The notes under the pieces are model-generated. The model was not told the DNA's origin. It saw only the letters and a list, made by a program, of their open reading frames with translations, and did no database searches. Positions 1-10,530 of a stretch of DNA of 64,000 bases are shown piece by piece. Made by a program: the position numbers and the translations under genes. The stretch spans positions 19,778,001-19,842,000 of the forward strand of contig OZ059897.1 of NCBI GenBank assembly GCA_964057225.1, in the 5' to 3' direction. Position 1 is the first letter of the stretch; each line of letters opens with the position of its first letter. This stretch comes from Auanema rhodensis (taxonomy: Eukaryota; Nematoda; Chromadorea; Rhabditida; Rhabditidae).

Positions 1-17
1 CAAAAACATTTTGACAA

Positions 18-36
18 AAATTTTTTCGAAAAATTT
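18..36. repeat. A/T palindrome around TTCGAA (p18-p36)
   Basis: In the standard monomer 8-bp arms 'aaattttt' and 'aaaaattt' flank the 3-nt centre 'tcg'. The site is one of the most variable in the array and takes three main forms. The standard form is as described. Class E has p22G, which shortens the symmetry to 'ttttcgaaaa'. Class D has p27T together with p34A, which makes new 8-bp arms 'aatttttt' and 'aaaaaatt' around 'tg'. One copy at 51949 has lost a T and becomes a perfect 18-bp palindrome. The element recurs every 351 bp through the window. Confidence 0.85.
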
Positions 37-144
37 CAAAATAATTTAGCAAAAAGTAGATGTTTTTAGATTCCATTTTTCAAGGCAAAGACGATAGACA
101 ATGTTATTCAACGAAAAAATTAATTCTTCAGGGTGAAAATCGAG

Positions 145-166
145 GATATAAGTGTGAACTTATATC
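145..166. repeat. Perfect 9-bp hairpin with GTGA loop (p145-p166)
   Basis: 'gatataagt' and 'acttatatc' are exact reverse complements separated by 'gtga'. If transcribed from the + strand the loop would be of the GNRA type, which is unusually stable in RNA. Most copies keep it perfect. In much of the right-end domain p151 is T, giving 'gatatatgt' and one mispair. In the copies at 43525, 44578, 46684, 55809, 57564 and 58266 the additional changes p143G and p145T remove the outermost pair as well. The element recurs every 351 bp. Confidence 0.9.
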
Positions 167-175
167 AGTTGATAT
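162..175. repeat. Small dyad 'atatca-gt-tgatat' (p162-p175)
   Basis: Two exact 6-bp arms flank a 2-nt centre. The dyad overlaps the right arm of the GTGA hairpin, so the two structures exclude each other in a single molecule. It includes most of the GATATC hexamer. I saw no copy in which the arms are broken. Confidence 0.8.
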
Positions 176-184
176 CTCGGTGCA

Positions 185-233
185 TTTTTAAGCTAGCGCA
201 AATCTGATAACACAGATCGACGCAGCTTAAAAA
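185..233. repeat. Long 49-bp imperfect inverted repeat (p185-p233)
   Basis: From the outside inward, 10 bp pair perfectly ('tttttaagct' with 'agcttaaaaa'), then a 1-nt bulge (A195), 3 bp (gcg/cgc), a 3-nt internal mismatch and 5 bp (atctg/cagat), closing a 6-nt loop 'ataaca'. That is 18 paired positions in 49 bp, repeated in every monomer. Subfamily changes touch it lightly. p233T, in many E and D copies, opens only the outermost pair. p229G, in copies 167, 173 and 179, would still allow a G-U pair in RNA. p191C (copies 35, 49, 147, 150) and p228C (class G) each break one pair, with no compensating change seen. Confidence 0.85.
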
Positions 234-317
234 TCCGCATCGAATGCACTATACTACATTGAGAAACGCTTAATACAAAAATTAGTTATGATCGTTTGAA
301 AAATGATGCATTAGTGT

Positions 318-345
318 ATGTTGAGTTTCCATGTACACTCAACAT
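318..345. repeat. 9-bp inverted repeat with 10-nt loop (p318-p345)
   Basis: 'atgttgagt' and 'actcaacat' are exact reverse complements around 'ttccatgtac'. The loop holds the ATG that starts the five open frames at the right end. A few copies carry a change in an arm: 'acaatcaac' in copies 20 and 23 and 'acacttaac' in copies 110 and 116. Each such pair is shared by copies three or six monomers apart, so they mark local duplications. Confidence 0.85.
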
Positions 346-2808
346 TGCTTCCAAAAACATTTTGACAAAAATGTTTTCGAAAAATTTCAAAATAATTTAG
401 CAAAAAGTAGATGTTTTTAGATTCCATTTTTCAAGGCAAAGACGATGGACAATGTTATTCAACGAAAAAATTAATTCTTCAGGGTGAAAATCGAGGATAT
501 AAGTGTGAACTTATATCAGTTGATATCTCGGTGCATTTTTAAGCTAGCGCAAATCTGATAACACAGATCGACGCAGCTTAAAAATCCGCATCGAATGCAC
601 TATACTACATTGAGAAACGCTTAATACAAAAATTAGTTATGATCGTTTGAAAAATGATGCATTAGTGTATGTTGAGTTTCCATGTACACTCAACATTGCT
701 TCCAAAAACATTTTGACAAAAATGTTTTCGAAAAATTTCAAAATAATTTAGCAAAAAGTAGATGTTTTTAGATTCCATTTTTCAAGGCAAAGACGATGGA
801 CAATGTTATTCAACGAAAAAATTAATTCTTCAGGGTGAAAATCGAGGATATAAGTGTGAACTTATATCAGTTGATATCTCGGTGCATTTTTAAGCTAGCG
901 CAAATCTGATAACACAGATCGACGCAGCTTAAAAATCCGCATCGAATGCACTATACTACATTGAGAAACGCTTAATACAAAAATTAGTTATGATCGTTTG
1001 AAAAATGATGCATTAGTGTATGTTGAGTTTCCATGTACACTCAACATTGCTTCCAAAAACATTTTGACAAAAATTTTTTTGAAAAAATTCAAAATAATTT
1101 AGCAAAAAGTAGATGTTTTTAGATTCCTTTTTTCAAGGCAAAGACGATGGACAATGTTATTCAACGAAAAAATTATTTCTTCAGGGTGAAAATCGAGGAT
1201 ATAAGTGTGAACTTATATCAGTTGATATCTCGGTGCATTTTTAAGCTAGCGCAAATCTGATAACACAGATCGACGCAGCTTAAAAATCCGCATCGAATGC
1301 ACTATACTACATTGAAAAACGCTTGATACAAAAATTAGTTATGATCTTTTGAAAAATGATGCATTAGTGTATGTTGAGTTTCCATGTACACTCAACATTG
1401 CTTCCAAAAACATTTTGACAAAAATTTTTTCGAAAAATTTCAAAATAATTTAGCAAAAAGTAGATGTTTTTAGATTCCTTTTTTCAAGGCAAAGACGATG
1501 GACAATGTTATTCAACGAAAAAATTAATTCTTCAGGGTGAAAATCGAGGATATAAGTGTGAACTTATATCAGTTGATATCTCGGTGCATTTTTAAGCTAG
1601 CGCAAATCTGATAACACAGATCGACGCAGCTTAAAAATCCGCATCGAATGCACTATACTACATTGAAAAACGCTTGATACAAAAATTAGTTATGATCGTT
1701 TGAAAAATGATGCATTAGTGTATGTTGAGTTTCCATGTACACTCAACATTGCTTCCAAAAACATTTTGACAAAAATTTTTTTGAAAAAATTCAAAATAAT
1801 TTAGCAAAAAGTAGATGTTTTTAGATTCCTTTTTTCAAGGCAAAGACGATGGACAATGTTATTCAACGAAAAAATTAATTCTTCAGGGTGAAAATCGAGG
1901 ATATAAGTGTGAACTTATATCAGTTGATATCTCGGTGCATTTTTAAGCTAGCGCAAATCTGATAACACAGATCGACGCAGCTTAAAAATCCGCATCGAAT
2001 GCACTATACTACATTGAAAAACGCTTGATACAAAAATTAGTTATGATCTTTTGAAAAATGATGCATTAGTGTATGTTGAGTTTCCATGTACACTCAACAT
2101 TGCTTCCAAAAACATTTTGACAAAAATTTTTTCGAAAAATTTCAAAATAATTTAGCAAAAAGTAGATGTTTTTAGATTCCATTTCTCAAGGCAAAGACGA
2201 TAGACAATGTTATTCAACGAAAAAATTAATTCTTCAGGGTGAAAATCGAGGATATAAGTGTGAACTTATATCAGTTGATATCTCGGTGCATTTTTAAGCT
2301 AGCGCAAATCTGATAACACAGATCGACGCAGCTTAAAAATCCGCATCGAATGCACTATACTACATTGAGAAACGCTTAATACAAAAATTAGTTATGATCG
2401 TTTGAAAAATGATGCATTAGTGTATGTTGAGTTTCCATGTACACTCAACATTGCTTCCAAAAACATTTTGACAAAAATGTTTTCGAAAAATTTCAAAATA
2501 ATTTAGCAAAAAGTAGATGTTTTTAGATTCCATTTTTCAAGGCAAAGACGATGGACAATGTTATTCAACGAAAAAATTAATTCTTCAGGGTGAAAATCGA
2601 GGATATAAGTGTGAACTTATATCAGTTGATATCTCGGTGCATTTTTAAGCTAGCGCAAATCTGATAACACAGATCGACGCAGCTTAAAAATCCGCATCGA
2701 ATGCACTATACTACATTGAGAAACGCTTAATACAAAAATTAGTTATGATCGTTTGAAAAATGATGCATTAGTGTATGTTGAGTTTCCATGTACACTCAAC
2801 ATTGCTTC

Positions 2809-5800
2809 CAAAAACATTTTGACAAAAATTTTTTTGAAAAAATTCAAAATAATTTAGCAAAAAGTAGATGTTTTTAGATTCCTTTTTTCAAGGCAAAGAC
2901 GATGGACAATGTTATTCAACGAAAAAATTATTTCTTCAGGGTGAAAATCGAGGATATAAGTGTGAACTTATATCAGTTGATATCTCGGTGCATTTTTAAG
3001 CTAGCGCAAATCTGATAACACAGATCGACGCAGCTTAAAAATCCGCATCGAATGCACTATACTACATTGAAAAACGCTTGATACAAAAATTAGTTATGAT
3101 CTTTTGAAAAATGATGCATTAGTGTATGTTGAGTTTCCATGTACACTCAACATTGCTTCCAAAAACATTTTGACAAAAATTTTTTCGAAAAATTTCAAAA
3201 TAATTTAGCAAAAAGTAGATGTTTTTAGATTCCTTTTTTCAAGGCAAAGACGATGGACAATGTTATTCAACGAAAAAATTATTTCTTCAGGGTGAAAATC
3301 GAGGATATAAGTGTGAACTTATATCAGTTGATATCTCGGTGCATTTTTAAGCTAGCGCAAATCTGATAACACAGATCGACGCAGCTTAAAAATCCGCATC
3401 GAATGCACTATACTACATTGAAAAACGCTTGAAACAAAAATTAGTTATGATCTTTTGAAAAATGATGCATTAGTGTATGTTGAGTTTCCATGTACACTCA
3501 ACATTGCTTCCAAAAACATTTTGACAAAAATTTTTTCGAAAAATTTCAAAATAATTTAGCAAAAAGTAGATGTTTTTAGATTCCATTTCTCAAGGCAAAG
3601 ACGATAGACAATGTTATTCAACGAAAAAATTAATTCTTCAGGGTGAAAATCGAGGATATAAGTGTGAACTTATATCAGTTGATATCTCGGTGCATTTTTA
3701 AGCTAGCGCAAATCTGATAACACAGATCGACGCAGCTTAAAAATCCGCATCGAATGCACTATACTACATTGAGAAACGCTTAATACAAAAATTAGTTATG
3801 ATCGTTTGAAAAATGATGCATTAGTGTATGTTGAGTTTCCATGTACACTCAACATTGCTTCCAAAAACATTTTGACAAAAATTTTTTCGAAAAATTTCAA
3901 AATAATTTAGCAAAAAGTAGATGTTTTTAGATTCCATTTTTCAAGGCAAAGACGATAGACAATGTTATTCAGCGAAAAAATTAATTCTTCAGGGTGAAAA
4001 TCGAGGATATAAGTGTGAACTTATATCAGTTGATATCTCGGTGCATTTTTAAGCTAGCGCAAATCTGATAACACAGATCGACGCAGCTTAAAAATCCGCA
4101 TCGAATGCACTATACTACATTGAGAAACGCTTAGTACAAAAATTAGTTATGATCGTTTGAAAAATGATGCATTAGTGTATGTTGAGTTTCCATGTACACT
4201 CAACATTGCTTCCAAAAACATTTTGACAAAAATTTTTTCGAAAAATTTCAAAATAATTTAGCAAAAAGTAGATGTTTTTAGATTCCATTTTTCAAGGCAA
4301 AGACGATAGACAATGTTATTCAACGAAAAAATTAATTCTTCAGGGTGAAAATCGAGGATATAAGTGTGAACTTATATCAGTTGATATCTCGGTGCATTTT
4401 TAAGCTAGCGCAAATCTGATAACACAGATCGACGCAGCTTAAAAATCCGCATCGAATGCACTATACTACATTGAGAAACGCTTAATACAAAAATTAGTTA
4501 TGATCGTTTGAAAAATGATGCATTAGTGTATGTTGAGTTTCCATGTACACTCAACATTGCTTCCAAAAACATTTTGACAAAAATTTTTTTGAAAAAATTC
4601 AAAATAATTTAGCAAAAAGTAGATGTTTTTAGATTCCTTTTTTCAAGGCAAAGACGATGGACAATGTTATTCAACGAAAAAATTATTTCTTCAGGGTGAA
4701 AATCGAGGATATAAGTGTGAACTTATATCAGTTGATATCTCGGTGCATTTTTAAGCTAGCGCAAATCTGATAACACAGATCGACGCAGCTTAAAAATCCG
4801 CATCGAATGCACTATACTACATTGAAAAACGCTTGATACAAAAATTAGTTATGATCTTTTGAAAAATGATGCATTAGTGTATGTTGAGTTTCCATGTACA
4901 CTCAACATTGCTTCCAAAAACATTTTGACAAAAATTTTTTCGAAAAATTTCAAAATAATTTAGCAAAAAGTAGATGTTTTTAGATTCCTTTTTTCAAGGC
5001 AAAGACGATGGACAATGTTATTCAACGAAAAAATTATTTCTTCAGGGTGAAAATCGAGGATATAAGTGTGAACTTATATCAGTTGATATCTCGGTGCATT
5101 TTTAAGCTAGCGCAAATCTGATAACACAGATCGACGCAGCTTAAAAATCCGCATCGAATGCACTATACTACATTGAAAAACGCTTGAAACAAAAATTAGT
5201 TATGATCTTTTGAAAAATGATGCATTAGTGTATGTTGAGTTTCCATGTACACTCAACATTGCTTCCAAAAACATTTTGACAAAAATTTTTTCGAAAAATT
5301 TCAAAATAATTTAGCAAAAAGTAGATGTTTTTAGATTCCATTTCTCAAGGCAAAGACGATAGACAATGTTATTCAACGAAAAAATTAATTCTTCAGGGTG
5401 AAAATCGAGGATATAAGTGTGAACTTATATCAGTTGATATCTCGGTGCATTTTTAAGCTAGCGCAAATCTGATAACACAGATCGACGCAGCTTAAAAATC
5501 CGCATCGAATGCACTATACTACATTGAGAAACGCTTAATACAAAAATTAGTTATGATCGTTTGAAAAATGATGCATTAGTGTATGTTGAGTTTCCATGTA
5601 CACTCAACATTGCTTCCAAAAACATTTTGACAAAAATTTTTTCGAAAAATTTCAAAATAATTTAGCAAAAAGTAGATGTTTTTAGATTCCATTTTTCAAG
5701 GCAAAGACGATAGACAATGTTATTCAGCGAAAAAATTAATTCTTCAGGGTGAAAATCGAGGATATAAGTGTGAACTTATATCAGTTGATATCTCGGTGCA

Positions 5801-6318
5801 TTTTTAAGCTAGCGCAAATCTGATAACACAGATCGACGCAGCTTAAAAATCCGCATCGAATGCACTATACTACATTGAGAAACGCTTAATACAAAAATTA
5901 GTTATGATCGTTTGAAAAATGATGCATTAGTGTATGTTGAGTTTCCATGTACACTCAACATTGCTTCCAAAAACATTTTGACAAAAATGTTTTCGAAAAA
6001 TTTCAAAATAATTTAGCAAAAAGTAGATGTTTTTAGATTCCATTTTTCAAGGCAAAGACGATGGACAATGTTATTCAACGAAAAAATTAATTCTTCAGGG
6101 TGAAAATCGAGGATATAAGTGTGAACTTATATCAGTTGATATCTCGGTGCATTTTTAAGCTAGCGCAAATCTGATAACACAGATCGACGCAGCTTAAAAT
6201 TCCGCATCGAATGCACTATACTACATTGAGAAACGCTTAATACAAAAATTAGTTATGATCGTTTGAAAAATGATGCATTAGTGTATGTTGAGTTTCCATG
6301 TACACTCAACATTGCTTC
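2809..6318 (+). repeat. 5-monomer HOR, two units (period 1755 bp)
   Basis: Copies 9-12 match copies 14-17 in order (D, C, B, A). They share rare private changes at a spacing of 1755 bp: 'cgcttgaaac' in copies 10 and 15, and 'attcagcg' at about 3966 and 5721. The fifth member differs: copy 13 is class A and copy 18 is class E with p233T. Copy 12 has 'cttagtac' where copy 17 has 'cttaatac'. The private markers show a duplication of at least 1404 bp. Confidence 0.85.
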
Positions 6319-6669
6319 CAAACACATTTTGACAAAAATTTTTTCGAAAAATTTCAAAATAATTCAGCAAAAAGTAGATGTTTTTAGATTCCATTTTCCA
6401 AGGCAAAGACGATAGACAATGTTATTCAACGAAAAAATTAATTCTTCAGGGTGAAAATCGAGGATATAAGTGTGAACTTATATCAGTTGATATCTCGGTG
6501 CATTTTTAAGCTAGCGCAAATCTGATAACACAGATCGACGCAGCTTAAAAATCCGCATCGAATGCACTATACTACATTGAGAAACGCTTAATACAAAAAT
6601 TAGTTATGATCGTTTGAAAAATGATGCATTAGTGTATGTTGAGTTTCCATGTACACTCAACATTGCTTC
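6319..6669 (+). repeat. Rare monomer 19 ('aaacacatt', 'aattcagc', 'cattttcc')
   Basis: This class A relative carries three otherwise rare substitutions together. The only other copy with all three is at 37207, 30888 bp (88 monomers) to the right. In both places the next copy has 'aaaacttttttcg' near its start, so at least a two-monomer block is shared over that distance. Confidence 0.85.
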
Positions 6670-8775
6670 CAAAAACATTTTGACAAAACTTTTTTCGAAA
6701 AATTTCAAAATAATTTAGCAAAAAGTAGATGTTTTTAGATTCCATTTTTCAAGGCAAAGACGATAGACAATGTTATTCAACGAAAAAATTAATTCTTCAG
6801 GGTGAAAATCGAGGATATAAGTGTGAACTTATATCAGTTGATATCTCGGTGCATTTTTAAGCTAGCGCAAATCTGATAACACAGATCGACGCAGCTTAAA
6901 AATCCGCATCGAATGCACTATACTACATTGAGAAACGCTTAATACAAAAATTAGTTATGATCGTTTGAAAAATGATGCATTAGTGTATGTTGAGTTTCCA
7001 TGTACAATCAACATTGCTTCCAAAAACATTTTGACAAAAATTTTTTCGAAAAATTTCAAAATAATTTAGCAAAAAGTAGATGTTTTTAGATTCCATTTTT
7101 CAAGGCAAAGACGATAGACAATGTTATTCAACGAAAAAATTAATTCTTCAGGGTGAAAATCGAGGATATAAGTGTGAACTTATATCAGTTGATATCTCGG
7201 TGCATTTTTAAGCTAGCGCAAATCTGATAACACAGATCGACGCAGCTTAAAAATCCGCATCGAATGCACTATACTACATTGAGAAACGCTTAATACAAAA
7301 ATTAGTTATGATCGTTTGAAAAATGATGCATTAGTGTATGTTGAGTTTCCATGTACACTCAACATTGCTTCCAAAAACATTTTGACAAAAATGTTTTCGA
7401 AAAATTTCAAAATAATTTAGCAAAAAGTAGATGTTTTTAGATTCCATTTTTCAAGGCAAAGACGATAGACAATGTTATTCAACGAAAAAATTAATTCTTC
7501 AGGGTGAAAATCGAGGATATAAGTGTGAACTTATATCAGTTGATATCTCGGTGCATTTTTAAGCTAGCGCAAATCTGATAACACAGATCGACGCAGCTTA
7601 AAAATCCGCATCGAATGCACTATACTACATTGAGAAACGCTTAATACAAAAATTAGTTATGATCGTTTGAAAAATGATGCATTAGTGTATGTTGAGTTTC
7701 CATGTACACTCAACATTGCTTCCAAAAACATTTTGACAAAACTTTTTTCGAAAAATTTCAAAATAATTTAGCAAAAAATAGATGTTTTTAGATTCCATTT
7801 TTCAAGGCAAAGACGATAGACAATGTTATTCAACGAAAAAATTAATTCTTCAGGGTGAAAATCGAGGATATAAGTGTGAACTTATATCAGTTGATATCTC
7901 GGTGCATTTTTAAGCTAGCGCAAATCTGATAACACAGATCGACGCAGCTTAAAAATCCGCATCGAATGCACTATACTACATTGAGAAACGCTTAATACAA
8001 AAATTAGTTATGATCGTTTGAAAAATGATGCATTAGTGTATGTTGAGTTTCCATGTACAATCAACATTGCTTCCAAAAACATTTTGACAAAAATTTTTTC
8101 GAAAAATTTCAAAATAATTTAGCAAAAAGTAGATGTTTTTAGATTCCATTTTTCAAGGCAAAGACGATAGACAATGTTATTCAACGAAAAAATTAATTCT
8201 TCAGGGTGAAAATCGAGGATATAAGTGTGAACTTATATCAGTTGATATCTCGGTGCATTTTTAAGCTAGCGCAAATCTGATAACACAGATCGACGCAGCT
8301 TAAAAATCCGCATCGAATGCACTATACTACATTGAGAAACGCTTAATACAAAAATTAGTTATGATCGTTTGAAAAATGATGCATTAGTGTATGTTGAGTT
8401 TCCATGTACACTCAACATTGCTTCCAAAAACATTTTGACAAAAATGTTTTCGAAAAATTTCAAAATAATTTAGCAAAAAGTAGATGTTTTTAGATTCCAT
8501 TTTTCAAGGCAAAGACGATGGACAATGTTATTCAACGAAAAAATTAATTCTTCAGGGTGAAAATCGAGGATATAAGTGTGAACTTATATCAGTTGATATC
8601 TCGGTGCATTTTTAAGCTAGCGCAAATCTGATAACACAGATCGACGCAGCTTAAAAATCCGCATCGAATGCACTATACTACATTGAGAAACGCTTAATAC
8701 AAAAATTAGTTATGATCGTTTGAAAAATGATGCATTAGTGTATGTTGAGTTTCCATGTACACTCAACATTGCTTC
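6670..8775 (+). repeat. 3-monomer HOR, two units (period 1053 bp)
   Basis: Copies 20-22 match copies 23-25. Copies 20 and 23 share 'aaaacttttttcg' and the rare 'tgtacaatca' (at 7001 and 8054). Copies 21 and 24 are plain class A and copies 22 and 25 carry p22G. Later changes are 'caaaaaatag' in copy 23 and p96G in copy 25 against p96A in copy 22. Confidence 0.85.
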
Positions 8776-10530
8776 CAAAAACATTTTGACAAAAATTTTT
8801 TCGAAAAATTTCAAAATAATTTAGCAAAAAGTAGATGTTTTTAGATTCCTTTTTTCAAAGCAAAGACGATGGACAATGTTATTCAACGAAAAAATTATTT
8901 CTTCAGGGTGAAAATCGAGGATATAAGTGTGAACTTATATCAGTTGATATCTCGGTGCATTTTTAAGCTAGCGCAAATCTGATAACACAGATCGACGCAG
9001 CTTAAAAATCCGCATCGAATGCACTATACTACATTGAAAAACGCTTGATACAAAAATTAGTTATGATCTTTTGAAAAATGATGCATTAGTGTATGTTGAG
9101 TTTCCATGTACACTCAACATTGCTTCCAAAAACATTTTGACAAAAATTTTTTCGAAAAATTTCAAAATAATTTAGCAAAAAGTAGATGTTTTTAGATTCC
9201 ATTTCTCAAGGCAAAGACGATAGACAATGTTATTCAACGAAAAAATTAATTCTTCAGGGTGAAAATCGAGGATATAAGTGTGAACTTATATCAGTTGATA
9301 TCTCGGTGCATTTTTAAGCTAGCGCAAATCTGATAACACAGATCGACGCAGCTTAAAAATCCGCATCGAATGCACTATACTACATTGAGAAACGCTTAAT
9401 ACAAAAATTAGTTATGATCGTTTGAAAAATGATGCATTAGTGTATGTTGAGTTTCCATGTACACTCAACATTGCTTCCAAAAACAATTTGACAAAAATTT
9501 TTTCGAAAAATTTCAGAATAATTTAGCAAAAAGTAGATGTTTTTAGATTCCTTTTTTCAAGGCAAAGACGATGGACAATGTTATTCAACGAAAAAATTAT
9601 TTCTTCAGGGTGAAAATCGAGGATATAAGTGTGAACTTATATCAGTTGATATCTCGGTGCATTTTTAAGCTAGCGCAAATCTGATAACACAGATCGACGC
9701 AGCTTAAAAATCCGCATCGAATGCACTATACTACATTGAAAAACGCTTGATACAAAAATTAGTTATGATCTTTTGAAAAATGATGCATTAGTGTATGTTG
9801 AGTTTCCATGTACACTCAACATTGCTTCCAAAAACATTTTGACAAAAATTTTTTCGAAAAATTTCAAAATAATTTAGCAAAAAGTAGATGTTTTTAGATT
9901 CCATTTCTCAAGGGAAAGACGATAGACAATGTTATTCAACGAAAAAATTAATTCTTCAGGGTGAAAATCGAGGATATAAGTGTGAACTTATATCAGTTGA
10001 TATCTCGGTGCATTTTTAAGCTAGCGCAAATCTGATAACACAGATCGACGCAGCTTAAAAATCCGCATCGAATGCACTATACTACATTGAGAAACGCTTA
10101 ATACAAAAATTAGTTATGATCGTTTGAAAAATGATGCATTAGTGTATGTTGAGTTTCCATGTACACTCAACATTGCTTCCAAAAACAATTTGACAAAAAT
10201 TTTTTCGAAAAATTTCAAAATAATTTAGCAAAAAGTAGATGTTTTTAGATTCCTTTTTTCAAGGCAAAGACGATGGACAATGTTATTCAACGAAAAAATT
10301 ATTTCTTCAGGGTGAAAATCGAGGATATAAGTGTGAACTTATATCAGTTGATATCTCGGTGCATTTTTAAGCTAGCGCAAATCTGATAACACAGATCGAC
10401 GCAGCTTAAAAATCCGCATCGAATGCACTATACTACATTGAGAAACGCTTAATACAAAAATTAGTTATGATCGTTTGAAAAATGATGCATTAGTGTATGT
10501 TGAGTTTCCATGTACACTCAACATTGCTTC
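8776..10530 (+). repeat. Copies 26-30, alternating B and C-like monomers
   Basis: Class B copies (27, 29) alternate with C-like copies (26, 28, 30). Copies 28 and 30 share p9A ('acaatttg'), the first appearance of a marker that is common in the next domain. Copy 30 ends with the A-type p263G/p272A/p294G instead of the C-type sites, so it is mosaic. Private changes are 'tttcaaag' in copy 26, 'tttcagaat' in copy 28 and 'caaggg' in copy 29. Confidence 0.8.

Larger units (their letters stand above)
135..232. other. Nearly invariant core of the monomer (p135-p232)
   Basis: Reading all copies, most diagnostic differences fall at p9-p34, p67-p82, p96, p123, p134, p233 and p261-p294. The stretch p135-p232 is the same in most copies. 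Exceptions are mostly shared subfamily changes: p143G/p145T/p151T in six copies, p151T alone in the right-end domain, p191C, p210G, p228C and p229G. The core contains three of the inverted repeats. Conserved boxes inside otherwise drifting satellites are often protein-binding sites or under structural constraint; whether that holds here is inference, and recent homogenisation could give the same picture. Confidence 0.6.
1..351 (+). repeat. Reference monomer (copy 1, class A)
   Basis: This copy serves as the coordinate system p1-p351. It is about 31% G+C. p1-p80 is dominated by alternating A- and T-tracts. p131-p240 is richer in G+C and holds most of the inverted repeats. p241-p351 is a moderately AT-rich linker. 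Recognisable hexamers include TTCGAA (p25-p30), GATATC (p171-p176), GCTAGC (p192-p197), ATGCAT (p305-p310 region) and TGTACA (p332-p337). GATATC and GCTAGC lie in the conserved part and occur in nearly every copy, so the corresponding restriction enzymes would cut the array into a 351-bp ladder. Its length is close to twice a nucleosome repeat. I do not recognise the satellite family. Confidence 0.95.
1..2808 (+). repeat. Copies 1-8, mixed monomer classes
   Basis: The order is A, E-like, E-like, D, C-like, D, B, E. Copies 2 and 3 look the same, so a single-monomer duplication is likely. Copies 4 and 6 (both D) differ at p123 (T versus A). Copy 5 joins p263A/p272G to p294G instead of the usual p294T, a recombinant combination. 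No regular higher-order period is visible. Confidence 0.85.

Noticed and set aside
21-45. CENP-B box in the monomer
   Set aside because: The TTCG at p25-p28 is not followed by the CGGG spacing of the box, and I saw no match to the core positions on either strand. 'tcggg' in the 'gggtatatatg' copies lacks the TTCG half.
145-153. TATA-type promoter at 'gatataag'
   Set aside because: The sequence resembles a TATA element but is also one arm of a perfect hairpin, and nothing else indicates a transcription start. Not supportable without transcript data.
185-233. Terminal inverted repeats of a MITE or DNA transposon
   Set aside because: The inverted repeat is internal, 49 bp including its loop, sits at the same place in every copy, and no target-site duplication or empty site is seen.
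185-233. tRNA or other structured RNA gene
   Set aside because: The hairpin lacks a cloverleaf, A and B boxes or any sequence I recognise from tRNA, 5S or snRNA genes.
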